Assembly: GCF_902859735.1 (NCBI RefSeq)
Contig: NZ_CADIJY010000010.1
Span: forward strand, 1-64,000
DNA: 64,000 nucleotides
Direction of reading: 5' to 3'
From: Achromobacter aegrifaciens
Lineage (GTDB): Bacteria > Pseudomonadota > Gammaproteobacteria > Burkholderiales > Burkholderiaceae_B
Shown: piece after piece, positions 38,249 through 46,427 of the stretch
Layout: every line of letters begins with the position of its first letter
Position numbering within the stretch: position 1 is the first letter of the stretch
Program-made: the position numbers and the translations under genes
Notes under the pieces: generated by a model
What the model saw: the letters and a program-made list of their open reading frames with translations, nothing else
Told to the model about the DNA's origin: nothing
Databases searched by the model: none

Positions 38249-39124
38249 ATGAAGAAATACGTACGCATCGAGCGCGTGGGCCAGACGTTCAACACCCGCA
38301 AGGGCGCTTTCGTGGCACTGCGCGACATCGACCTGACCGTGGAGCAGGGCGAGTTCATCACGCTGATCGGCCATTCCGGTTGCGGCAAATCGACCTTGCT
38401 CAATCTCATCGCCGGCCTGACCCGCCCCACCAGCGGCGTGCTGCTGTGCGCGGAGCGCGAGATCACGGGCCCCGGCCCGGACCGCGCCGTGGTGTTCCAG
38501 AACCATTCGCTGCTGCCCTGGCTGAGCTGCTTCCAGAACGTGTACCTGGCGGTGGAGCGGGTGTTCGGCGCCAAGGAGAAGCGCCCGCAGCTGGTCGAGC
38601 GCACACGCGCGGCGCTGGACCTGGTGGGCCTGCTGCCAGCGCAGAACAAGCTGCCGCGCGAGATTTCCGGCGGCATGAAGCAGCGCGTCGGCATCGCGCG
38701 TGCGCTGGCGATCGAGCCGGGCGTGCTGCTGATGGACGAGCCCTTTGGCGCGCTCGACGCGCTGACCCGTGCGCACCTGCAGGACGAATTGCTGAAGATC
38801 GTCGCCAAGACGCACACCACCACCGTCATGGTCACGCACGACGTCGACGAAGCCGTACTGTTGTCCGACCGCATCGTGATGCTGACCAACGGCCCGGCCG
38901 CGACCATCGGCGAAATCCTGCCCGTGCCTTTGTCCCGCCCGCGCGACCGCGTACGGCTGGCCAATGACGCGGCCTATCTGGCGTGCCGGGCCGCGGTGGT
39001 CGACTTCCTGCATCGCCGCCATGGCAATCCCGAGCGCTCGCAGGCGGCGCTCCAGGCCAACGCGGCGCTGGATGCGGACCCGCAGCCGCTGGCCGAGGCC
39101 GGGGCGTCGCGCGCCGCCGCGTAG
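38249..39124 (+). CDS. nrtD: Nitrate ABC transporter ATP-binding protein
   Basis: A 291-aa ABC ATPase. Walker A GHSGCGKST lies near residue 42, the signature is ISGGMKQRVGIARAL, Walker B is VLLMDEPFGALD, and the switch His is in VMVTHDVDEA. It is the short NrtD type without the NrtA-like C-terminal fusion of NrtC; the last 45 residues are an Ala-rich tail. Four bases separate it from nrtB. Confidence 0.93.
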   Translation: MKKYVRIERVGQTFNTRKGAFVALRDIDLTVEQGEFITLIGHSGCGKSTLLNLIAGLTRPTSGVLLCAEREITGPGPDRAVVFQNHSLLPWLSCFQNVYLAVERVFGAKEKRPQLVERTRAALDLVGLLPAQNKLPREISGGMKQRVGIARALAIEPGVLLMDEPFGALDALTRAHLQDELLKIVAKTHTTTVMVTHDVDEAVLLSDRIVMLTNGPAATIGEILPVPLSRPRDRVRLANDAAYLACRAAVVDFLHRRHGNPERSQAALQANAALDADPQPLAEAGASRAAA

Positions 39125-39132
39125 GGACCGCC

Positions 39133-40353
39133 ATGGATGCGAAGCAGAAGCTGGTGGTGGTCGGCAACGGCATGGCGGGCATACGCACGCTGGAAGAGCT
39201 GCTGAAGCTGACGCCCGACCTGTACGAGATCACGGTATTCGGCGCCGAGCCGCATCCCAACTACAACCGCATTCTGCTGTCGCCGGTGCTGACCGGCGAA
39301 CAGAGCTTGCAGGATATCGTGCTCAACGATGAGGACTGGTACGTCCGCCACGGCATCCGCCTGTTGTTGAACCGCAAGGTCGTGGGCGTCAACCGCGCCC
39401 GTCGTACCGTGCTGGCGGACGATGGGTCAGAGACGCCCTATGACCGGCTGTTGCTGGCCACGGGCTCGAATCCGTTCATTCTGCCGGTGCCCGGTAGTGA
39501 TCTGGACGGCGTCGTCGCCTTTCGCGATATCGGCGACGTGAACCGGATGATAGAGGCGTCCTCGCGCTACCGGCACGCAGTGGTGATAGGAGGCGGCCTG
39601 CTGGGCCTGGAGGCCGCCAACGGCCTGGCCGCGCGCGGCATGGACGTGGCCGTGGTGCATCTGGGGGAAGCGCTGCTGGACAGGCAGCTGGACGGCGGCG
39701 CCGCGGCCATGCTGCGCCGCGGCCTGGAGGCGCGCGGCCTGAAGTTCCTGCTGGGGCGCCAGACCCGCGAGATCCTGGGCGGGGCCGACGGGCGGGTGCG
39801 TGCGCTGCGCTTCGCGGACGGCGCAGAAATTCCGGCGGACCTGGTGGTGATGGCGGTGGGCGTCAGACCCAACACGGAACTGGCCGAACGTTGCGGGCTG
39901 CATGTGAACCGCGGCGTGGTGGTCAGCGACACCTTGCAGACCTATGACCCGCGCATTTACGCGGTGGGTGAGTGCGTGAGCCATCGCGGCACCGCCTATG
40001 GGTTGGTCGCGCCCTTGTATGAGCAGGCGAAGGTGGCGGCCAACCATCTGGCGCTGCACGGCATTGGCCGCTACGAAGGCAGCGTGACGTCGACCCGGCT
40101 CAAGGTCACCGGCATCGACCTGTTTTCCGCCGGCGATTTCGCCGGAGGGCAACAGACCGAGTCGATCACGCTGGCCGATACGCCTGGCGGCGTCTACAAG
40201 AAACTGGTGATCCGCGACGACAAGCTGGTGGGCGCCTGCCTGTACGGCGACACGGCGGATAGCGCCTGGTATGTGCGCTTGATCCGCGAGGGCCGGCGCA
40301 TCGGCGCATTGCGCGAGCGGCTCATGCACGGCGAAGGCGCGGCGGAGGAATAA
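39133..40353 (+). CDS. FAD/NAD(P)-dependent electron-transfer subunit for nitrate reductase (NasC-like)
   Basis: A 406-aa pyridine nucleotide-disulfide oxidoreductase equivalent to the N-terminal half of NirB. The FAD site is LVVVGNGMAGIRTLEEL, the second dinucleotide fold is AVVIGGGLLGLEAANGL, and IYAVGECVSH binds the flavin. YNRILLSPVLTGEQ is typical of NirB/NasC proteins. It lacks the BFD, ferredoxin-like and siroheme domains of NirB. The likely role is passing electrons from NAD(P)H to NasA, as for Klebsiella NasC. It ends three bases before nasA. Confidence 0.85.
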   Translation: MDAKQKLVVVGNGMAGIRTLEELLKLTPDLYEITVFGAEPHPNYNRILLSPVLTGEQSLQDIVLNDEDWYVRHGIRLLLNRKVVGVNRARRTVLADDGSETPYDRLLLATGSNPFILPVPGSDLDGVVAFRDIGDVNRMIEASSRYRHAVVIGGGLLGLEAANGLAARGMDVAVVHLGEALLDRQLDGGAAAMLRRGLEARGLKFLLGRQTREILGGADGRVRALRFADGAEIPADLVVMAVGVRPNTELAERCGLHVNRGVVVSDTLQTYDPRIYAVGECVSHRGTAYGLVAPLYEQAKVAANHLALHGIGRYEGSVTSTRLKVTGIDLFSAGDFAGGQQTESITLADTPGGVYKKLVIRDDKLVGACLYGDTADSAWYVRLIREGRRIGALRERLMHGEGAAEE

Positions 40354-40356
40354 GGG

Positions 40357-43086
40357 ATGGACGCGCCCATGATTCGCCGGATCGATATCGCGGACGCGGC
40401 GCCGCAAGGCGTGCGCGAAGTGGCGTCGGTATGCTGCTATTGCGGCACCGGCTGCGGCGTGCGGGTGCAAGCGCGCGATGGCGCGGTGCTGCGCGTGCGC
40501 GGCGACGAGCAGCATCCCGCCAACCATGGCCGGCTCTGCAGCAAGGGCCTGGCGCTGGCGGACACGGTGCGGCGCGATGGCGCGCGTGTGCTGTCGGCGC
40601 AATGGCGCGAGACGCGTGCCCACCCCCGGCGCGCCATCGCGCTGGACCAGGCGCTGGATATCGCCGCGGCCAGGCTGGCCGACGCCATCGCGCAGCATGG
40701 CCCGGACGCGGTGGGCTTCTACCTGTCGGGGCAGTTGCTGACCGAGGATTACGCGGTCTTCAACAAGCTGGCTCGCGCGCTGGCCGGCACCAACAACATC
40801 GACACCAATTCGCGCCTGTGCATGTCCAGCGCGGTCTCGGGCTACAAGCGCACGCTCGGCGCGGATGCGCCACCGGCCTGCTACGAGGACCTGGACCTGG
40901 CGGACACGGTGCTGATCGCCGGCTCCAACATGGCCTATGCGCATCCCGTGCTGTTCCGGCGGCTGGAGGCCGCGCGGGCGCGGCGTCCTGGCATCAAGGT
41001 GATCGTCGCGGATCCGCGGCGCACCGATACCGCGGCCTTCGCCGATCTGCACCTGCAGCTGGCGCCGGGTACGGATGTGGCCTTGTTCCACGCCATGCTC
41101 AATGTCATGGAGCAGGAGGGGTTGCTGGACCACGGCTACATCCAGCGGCATACGGAAGGCTTCGAGCCTTTGATGGCGCGCGCGCGGCGGTACACGCCGC
41201 AAGCGGCGCAAGAGATCTGCGGCGTGCCGGCGGAGGACATCGTCCAGGCGGCGCGCTGGTTCGGCGCGGCCGGCGCGGCGCTGTCGCTCTACACCATGGG
41301 CTTGAACCAGTCGACCAGCGGCACCGACAAGAACGCCGCCCTGATACATCTGCATCTGGCGACCGGGCAGATCGGCAAGCCGGGGGCGGGGCCGTTTTCG
41401 CTGACGGGGCAGCCCAACGCGATGGGCGGGCGCGAGGCGGGCGGCATGGCCACGCTGCTGCCGGGCCACCGCGATCCCGCGTCCGCGGCCGACCGTGAGG
41501 CGACGGCCGCACTGTGGGGCGTGGGCGCCTTGCCGCAGGCGCCGGGCGTCACCGCGCTGGAGATGTTCGACGCGGCGCTGGATGGGCGCATCAAGGTGCT
41601 GTGGATCGCGGCCACCAACCCGGCGCAGTCCCTGCCAGACCAGGCCCGGGTGCGCGCGGCGCTGGAGCGCGCCGACTTCGTCATCGTGCAGGAGGCGTAT
41701 GCAGGCACCGAGACCCTGGCCTACGCCGACCTGGTGCTGCCCGCCGCGACCTGGCCCGAGAAGTCCGGCACCGTGACCAATTCGGAACGGCGCATCAGCC
41801 GGGTGCACGCCGCGATCGATCCGCCTGGCGACGCGCTGCCGGACTGGCGGCTGGCACAGGAGGTCGCGCTGCGCCTGGCCGCCCGCATGGCCCCGCCCAA
41901 GGCGGCGCTATTCGCCTATCGGGATGAAAGCGAGGTCTTTGCCGAACATGCCCGCACAACCGCGGGCCGGGACCTGGATTACAGCGGGCTGGATTACGCG
42001 GCGCTGCATGCGCACGGACCGCAGCAATGGCCGTATCGGCAAGGGCAGGGTACTGCGCGCCTGTATGCCGATGGCATGTTCCCCACCGCCAGCGGACGCG
42101 CCCGTTTCTGCGATGTGGATTACCGCCCAGTCGCCGAAGCCGCTACGCAGGAATATCCGCTGCGGCTCACCACCGGCCGCTTGCGCGACCACTGGCACAC
42201 CATGGCGCGCACATCCCTGGCCCGCGCGCTGACGCAGCATGTCGAGGAACCCTGGGTGTCCATGCATCCCGAGGACATGCGCCGGCTCAAGCTCGAAGCC
42301 GGCGCGCTGGCCAGGCTGGCATCGCGCCGGGGTAGTGTGGTGCTACCCGTGCAGGAAGACGACTCGCTGGCAGAGGGACTGGTGTTCCTGCCCATGCATT
42401 GGGGCAGCGCCTACATGGCGGGACATGGGGTCAACGCGCTGACCAATCCGGCTGCCGATCCCCTGTCGCGCCAGCCGGAACTCAAGCACAGCGCCGTGTC
42501 CGCCGAACCGGCCGGCCTGGCGTGGCAGGCTGCGGGCTGGCTGCAGGGCGACAGCGTCGTGTTGCGCGCGCGGCTGGCGCCCTGGCTGCGGCGCTTCGAC
42601 TACGCGGTCGTGCTGCCGGCGGGCGCGGGTGGCGTGCGGATGCGTCTGGCAGCCCCCGCCGCGCCGTCGGCAGAGGTCCTGGATGCGATGGCGGATGCGC
42701 TGGACCTGCGCCTGCCCGACGTGGCTTTCGACGATCCCGCGCGCGGCCAGATGCGCAGGGTGAAGGTGGAGCAAGGCGCCTTGCGCGGCTTTCTGCTGGC
42801 AGGCGATCTGCGGGCGCAGGATGCGCTGTTGTCCTGGGCCGGCGGCGGCGATGCGCCGGCCAGCGTGGCGGCGCTGCTGACCGGACGGATTGCGGGCGCG
42901 GTCCGCTCGCGCACGGTCTGTGTCTGCAATGGCGTGAGCGAGGCCGCGATCCTTGCCGGCATCGCCCGGGGCTGCGATCTGGCGGCCTTGAAGACTGCGC
43001 TGGGTTGCGGCACCGGCTGCGGTTCCTGCGTGCCGGAGATCCAGGCCCTGATCGGCCGCGCCGCGCGCGCCGCCGCACCGGCATAG
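40357..43086 (+). CDS. nasA: Assimilatory nitrate reductase catalytic subunit
   Basis: A 909-aa molybdopterin oxidoreductase reducing nitrate to nitrite in the cytoplasm; there is no Tat signal. The N-terminal [4Fe-4S] ligands are Cys26, Cys29, Cys33 and Cys61 in C-x2-C-x3-C-x27-C spacing. The molybdopterin domains follow (DTNSRLCMSSAVSGYK; ATNPAQSLPD) and a C-terminal dinucleotide-binding domain (about 660-780; LRLTTGRLRDHWHTM begins it). A BFD-like [2Fe-2S] domain at 850-900 carries Cys855, Cys857, Cys888 and Cys891. This is the NasA type with an extra cluster to accept electrons from the neighbouring flavoprotein. GGAGGA precedes the ATG. Confidence 0.95.
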   Translation: MDAPMIRRIDIADAAPQGVREVASVCCYCGTGCGVRVQARDGAVLRVRGDEQHPANHGRLCSKGLALADTVRRDGARVLSAQWRETRAHPRRAIALDQALDIAAARLADAIAQHGPDAVGFYLSGQLLTEDYAVFNKLARALAGTNNIDTNSRLCMSSAVSGYKRTLGADAPPACYEDLDLADTVLIAGSNMAYAHPVLFRRLEAARARRPGIKVIVADPRRTDTAAFADLHLQLAPGTDVALFHAMLNVMEQEGLLDHGYIQRHTEGFEPLMARARRYTPQAAQEICGVPAEDIVQAARWFGAAGAALSLYTMGLNQSTSGTDKNAALIHLHLATGQIGKPGAGPFSLTGQPNAMGGREAGGMATLLPGHRDPASAADREATAALWGVGALPQAPGVTALEMFDAALDGRIKVLWIAATNPAQSLPDQARVRAALERADFVIVQEAYAGTETLAYADLVLPAATWPEKSGTVTNSERRISRVHAAIDPPGDALPDWRLAQEVALRLAARMAPPKAALFAYRDESEVFAEHARTTAGRDLDYSGLDYAALHAHGPQQWPYRQGQGTARLYADGMFPTASGRARFCDVDYRPVAEAATQEYPLRLTTGRLRDHWHTMARTSLARALTQHVEEPWVSMHPEDMRRLKLEAGALARLASRRGSVVLPVQEDDSLAEGLVFLPMHWGSAYMAGHGVNALTNPAADPLSRQPELKHSAVSAEPAGLAWQAAGWLQGDSVVLRARLAPWLRRFDYAVVLPAGAGGVRMRLAAPAAPSAEVLDAMADALDLRLPDVAFDDPARGQMRRVKVEQGALRGFLLAGDLRAQDALLSWAGGGDAPASVAALLTGRIAGAVRSRTVCVCNGVSEAAILAGIARGCDLAALKTALGCGTGCGSCVPEIQALIGRAARAAAPA

Positions 43087-43208
43087 CCGCCGCCAGCTTG
43101 GCTGCGGCCGACACGTTCCGACACGCGCCGCGTCTCGCAACCGGTGTAGTATCAAGCCAGCCATGCGCCAGGCGCGGGCGGTTTTTATCCGGATTCATGG
43201 AGTGGCTT

Positions 43209-43940
43209 GTGACGATGCGAAAAATGGCATCCCTGGTTTTTACGGTGGGCGCGCTGGGCGCGGCCGCTGCGGCGCAGGCCGGCGTGTGCGATGCGCAGTT
43301 CATGCATGACGGCGGCGCGGTGCAACTGACCGGCAGCGGCAATCTGGCGCTGGGCGCCGACCTTACTTTCGCCGAAGTTACAAAAAGCAATGGCGACAAC
43401 TGCCGCGCGCGCGTGCAGGGCGTGGCCACGTTCAGCTATGCGGGCCTGCCCCCGGGCAAGTCCAAGCTGGATTACCTGATGACGGTCAAGGGCGGCCAGG
43501 CTACCTTCCTGCGCTATGCCTCCGCGGGCGAAGCGCCCAAGCCTTCCGAAGGCCAGTTCGACCTGCGCATGCTGGGTCTCTTCGCCTATGACGGCAAACT
43601 CAGCGCCGGCCAGAAATTGCCTGGCTCGTCGTTCCGCCTGAAGATCGGCAAAGAGGCGCCCGTCGGCGGCCAGCCCAGCACCACGGTGCGCATCGGCGAG
43701 AAAACCGTGGGGCAGAAGACTTCGGTGAGCACCGCGCTGGGCGCGCAGTCCTGCCATCCGATTACCTACACCCGCAATTCGGATCCCACCATGGCCACGT
43801 TCCAGGGCCTGACCATTCCCATCCCCGGCATGAACACCACCGTGACGGACTGGTACTGTCCGGCGATCAATCTGGTGATGAAGCAGGACATCGATCAGGG
43901 CGGCGTCAAATCCGCCGTTGAGATTACGCAAATCAAGTAG
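43209..43940 (+). CDS. Secreted four-cysteine protein of unknown function
   Basis: 243 aa counted from a GTG with GGAG six bases upstream; ATG 43215, two codons later, and ATG 43197 are alternatives. A Sec signal (MRKMASLVFTVGALGAAAAAQAG) is clear. The mature part has four cysteines, in VCDAQF, DNCRAR, SCHPIT and WYCPAI, suggesting two disulfides. It is rich in beta-type segments with a repeated Lys/Gly pattern. I do not recognise the family. It lies 122 bp after nasA without a visible terminator, so read-through from the nitrate operon is possible, but a functional link is not implied. Confidence 0.7.
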   Translation: MTMRKMASLVFTVGALGAAAAAQAGVCDAQFMHDGGAVQLTGSGNLALGADLTFAEVTKSNGDNCRARVQGVATFSYAGLPPGKSKLDYLMTVKGGQATFLRYASAGEAPKPSEGQFDLRMLGLFAYDGKLSAGQKLPGSSFRLKIGKEAPVGGQPSTTVRIGEKTVGQKTSVSTALGAQSCHPITYTRNSDPTMATFQGLTIPIPGMNTTVTDWYCPAINLVMKQDIDQGGVKSAVEITQIK

Positions 43941-44023
43941 CACACCGTAGCAAGCGCGCCGTGTCTCCCGCATGGCGGCTGGTATGATGGTTCCGTCATT
44001 GACACACAACAGGAGCTCAAATA

Positions 44024-44341
44024 ATGGCCACGAGAAAATCCGAAGAAGTCGCAAAAGAAAAACTCATCGACAGTGTCAAGTCCAGCCTGAATGACGCCGA
44101 AAGCCTGCTGCGCGAAGCTGCCAGCAGCACGGGCGACAAGGCCAACGAATTGCGCGACCGTGCGCTGACGTCCCTGAAGCGCACGCGTGAAGCCCTGTAC
44201 GAAGCGCAGGACGCCGTGCTGGAACGCGGCCGCAAGGCTGCCCGCGCGACCGATGACTACGTGCACGACAATCCCTGGCAAGCCATCGGCATCGCAGGCG
44301 TGACCGGCCTGCTGCTCGGCTTGCTGATCAGCCGCCGCTGA
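44024..44341 (+). CDS. yqjD: DUF883 / ElaB-YqjD membrane-anchored ribosome-associated protein
   Basis: 105 aa. A charged helical region (1-75) with heptad-like spacing is followed by DNPWQAIGIAGVTGLLLGLLISRR, the canonical C-terminal tail anchor of ElaB/YqjD/YgaM. In E. coli these inner-membrane proteins bind and inactivate ribosomes in stationary phase. AGGAG lies upstream of the ATG. Heads the yqjD-yqjE-yqjK-like cluster. Confidence 0.9.
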   Translation: MATRKSEEVAKEKLIDSVKSSLNDAESLLREAASSTGDKANELRDRALTSLKRTREALYEAQDAVLERGRKAARATDDYVHDNPWQAIGIAGVTGLLLGLLISRR

Positions 44342-44410
44342 TAGGGCAGGACATCCGGGCGGGCGGCGCGGGCGCAAGGCCGTGCTTCCCGCCCGGCGTC
44401 CTTCTCAGCC

Positions 44411-44827
44411 ATGGGTCTACGAAAATCTGTTTTCGGCGTTGCCTCCAGCGTGGTCGGGCTGTTGCGCACGCGCCTGGAATTGCTGGCGCTGGAAGCAGCG
44501 GACGAAAAGGCGCGCCTGCTCAAGCTCTTGGGCATGGCGTTTGCTGCGCTGCTGTTCCTGACGCTGGCGGTGCTGGTCTTCACCGTCACGGTCGCGGTGG
44601 CGTTCTGGCCCACTGAAGACCGCTATCTGGCCCTGGGCCTGTTGGCGGGTTTCTACGGTCTGGTTGGCGTGGCCTTGCTGGTGGCGGTGCGCCGCGGGCT
44701 GGTCTACGGCGCGCCGCCGTTCGCGGCCACGCTCGAAGAGCTTGGGCGCGACGCTGAATTGCTGGATCGGGTGCGCGACGCGCAGGACGACGACGAAGCG
44801 CAGGCGCGCCGGCGCGAGGAGGGCTGA
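44411..44827 (+). CDS. yqjE: YqjE / holin-superfamily-III-like membrane protein
   Basis: 138 aa with two membrane helices (about 40-65 and 80-105) between hydrophilic ends. RTRLELLALEAADEKARL near the start is typical of YqjE (Phage_holin_3_6 family). No lysis role is implied; the family is chromosomal and stress-linked. The last residues (DEAQARRREEG) are charged. Four bases separate it from the next gene. Confidence 0.85.
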   Translation: MGLRKSVFGVASSVVGLLRTRLELLALEAADEKARLLKLLGMAFAALLFLTLAVLVFTVTVAVAFWPTEDRYLALGLLAGFYGLVGVALLVAVRRGLVYGAPPFAATLEELGRDAELLDRVRDAQDDDEAQARRREEG

Positions 44828-44830
44828 AGC

Positions 44831-45199
44831 ATGACGAAAAGGTCTCCCACCGTCGACCGCGCCGTGCGCATCGAACTGCTGCGCGCCCGCGCCGCCATCG
44901 AACGCGAATCGCTGGCGCAGAGCATCGCGTCCACCGGACGCAAGCTGGAACCGGCCGCGCTCCTCAGGGGGCTGCTGCCGGGTCTGGCTTCCGGAGGCGC
45001 ATCGCGCTGGGCCTTGCAGGCAATCAGCCTGGCGCGTCGCTATCCCATCGTCAGTTCATCGCTGTCCGCCATGATCATGCGCGGCGGCAAGCGCTCCAAG
45101 CTTCTGAAGATCGCCGGCGGCGCCTTTGTCGGCTGGCAATTGTTCAAGGCCTGGCAGAACTCGCGCCGTGATGATGATCTGGACGCTGGCAAGCGCTGA
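44831..45199 (+). CDS. YqjK-like protein
   Basis: A 122-aa basic protein with an N-terminal helix (VRIELLRARAAIERESLAQSI) and a weakly hydrophobic middle and end (LKIAGGAFVGWQLFKAWQ). Position after yqjD and yqjE, and its size, suggest the third member of the yqj stress cluster. Sequence support for that name is modest. A strong terminator follows. Confidence 0.7.
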   Translation: MTKRSPTVDRAVRIELLRARAAIERESLAQSIASTGRKLEPAALLRGLLPGLASGGASRWALQAISLARRYPIVSSSLSAMIMRGGKRSKLLKIAGGAFVGWQLFKAWQNSRRDDDLDAGKR

Positions 45200-45218
45200 G
45201 GCTGCGGCTTCGCCCAAC

Positions 45219-45253
45219 AAAAAACCCGCCATTGTTTTTGGCGGGTTTTTTTA
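45219..45253 (+). terminator. Intrinsic terminator of the yqj cluster
   Basis: AAAACCCGCCA, seven-base loop, TGGCGGGTTTT continuing as T-run: an 11-bp stem ending the yqjD-E-K unit. Confidence 0.88.
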
Positions 45254-45463
45254 TGCTGGGGCTGGCGCAACGTTCTGCTTGCCGATTCGGGCCAGCCAGA
45301 AAGCAAAAGCCCCGGCTCCAGGCCGGGGTGGGTATCAGGTCTTACATGATGGGTCGTAGGCTTGCGCCCATTGGAAGCCATCACCAACCTTACGAAGATT
45401 GTATGTATTTCCATCGGCCACCGTCAACGGCGACGGCCTGACCCTTCTTCCAGGTTCGGCGAT

Positions 45464-46384
45464 ATGCCCCATACATTGCAGTACCGTCCACTGCTGATCG
45501 ATACGCTCATCACCAACGAACGCATCGGCAGCTATCAGAGCGTATTCCAGCCGGCGAATGACATGGAGCTGGTGGGGGCGTATCTATGGAATGCGCATGC
45601 CTGCGGTGCCCTGTACCCCCTGATGGGCGCGGTAGAGGTCACCCTGCGCAACGCCATCGACCAGGCGCTGGTGGCCGACCTGGGACGATTCTGGTGGGCG
45701 GGCGGCAAACTACGCTATCGCTCCTTCGCAGCGGGCGTGGACGCGCCGCACGCGGTGCAGGCCGTGCGCGAGAACTTCGCCAAGGCGACCCGCAACCATG
45801 TTGCCGAGCAGCGCCGTCGCCATGCCGCGCGCGGCAACGTGACGCCGCAGCACCATGGCATCATCGCCAAGACGGAATTCTCGACCTGGGAGTTTCTGCT
45901 GGACGGGGAGTTCATGGGGCGCGGACTGATCTGGCCCAGGCATTTGTCCGCCGTGTTTCGTGGAAAATGGCCGCTACGCCAGGCTGGCGCGATGCTTGCT
46001 CATGTGCACGATCTGGTCGCCACGCTGCGCGACTTCCGCAATCGCCTGTTTCACCATGAGCCGGCTTGGAAGCGCTATGGCGTGCTGACCGAGACGGATG
46101 CCGTGCAGCACTTGGAGGAAAAGGCGGCAAAGGCAGAACGTCTGCTGGAACTGATCCACCCGGAAAACCTGCGGCTATTGCAGGCCAATGGCCTATTGCG
46201 GAATGCGCGACGGGCTTGCTCGTCGGCTGAAATCAGACGCTTTCAGCATCTGGCGCAGACGCATCGGATCAATTCGTTGGCCGTGCTGACGGGATTGGTT
46301 GCGCGCAGTGCGCAGGAGAACAGTGCCTTGGTCGCCCGGCTGGATCCAGGGCAGGATCAGCATTTTCTGATCCTGCCCCGCTGA
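45464..46384 (+). CDS. Abi-like protein with HEPN-type RNase motif
   Basis: 306 aa from ATG 45464; an upstream in-frame start adds 34 unconserved residues. The helical body has the Abi-family pattern: YLWNAHACGALYPLMGAVEVTLRNAID near 40-66 and DFRNRLFHHEP at 190-200. The latter contains R192-x4-H197, the HEPN ribonuclease motif, followed by a second His. Such proteins occur in abortive-infection and toxin systems. No antitoxin or second component is adjacent; the neighbours are the yqj cluster and ubiD. The defence function is inferred from the family. Confidence 0.78.
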   Translation: MPHTLQYRPLLIDTLITNERIGSYQSVFQPANDMELVGAYLWNAHACGALYPLMGAVEVTLRNAIDQALVADLGRFWWAGGKLRYRSFAAGVDAPHAVQAVRENFAKATRNHVAEQRRRHAARGNVTPQHHGIIAKTEFSTWEFLLDGEFMGRGLIWPRHLSAVFRGKWPLRQAGAMLAHVHDLVATLRDFRNRLFHHEPAWKRYGVLTETDAVQHLEEKAAKAERLLELIHPENLRLLQANGLLRNARRACSSAEIRRFQHLAQTHRINSLAVLTGLVARSAQENSALVARLDPGQDQHFLILPR

Positions 46385-46427
46385 AATCCAGGTTGCATAT
46401 CGGAGGGGCGCTGCGCCCGCCCGCTGT

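Noticed and set aside
35851-38964. Minus-strand open frame of over 1000 codons opposite nrtA-nrtB-nrtD
   Set aside because: It is a composition artefact of GC-rich codons in the opposing genes: His/Arg/Gly/Gln-rich, no family features and no ribosome site. Similar long shadows opposite lnt, secD, dacB, nasA and the SulP gene were rejected for the same reason.
44411-44827. Phage lysis module suggested by the holin-like family name
   Set aside because: No endolysin, spanin or phage genes nearby; the order yqjD-yqjE-yqjK is a normal chromosomal stress cluster.
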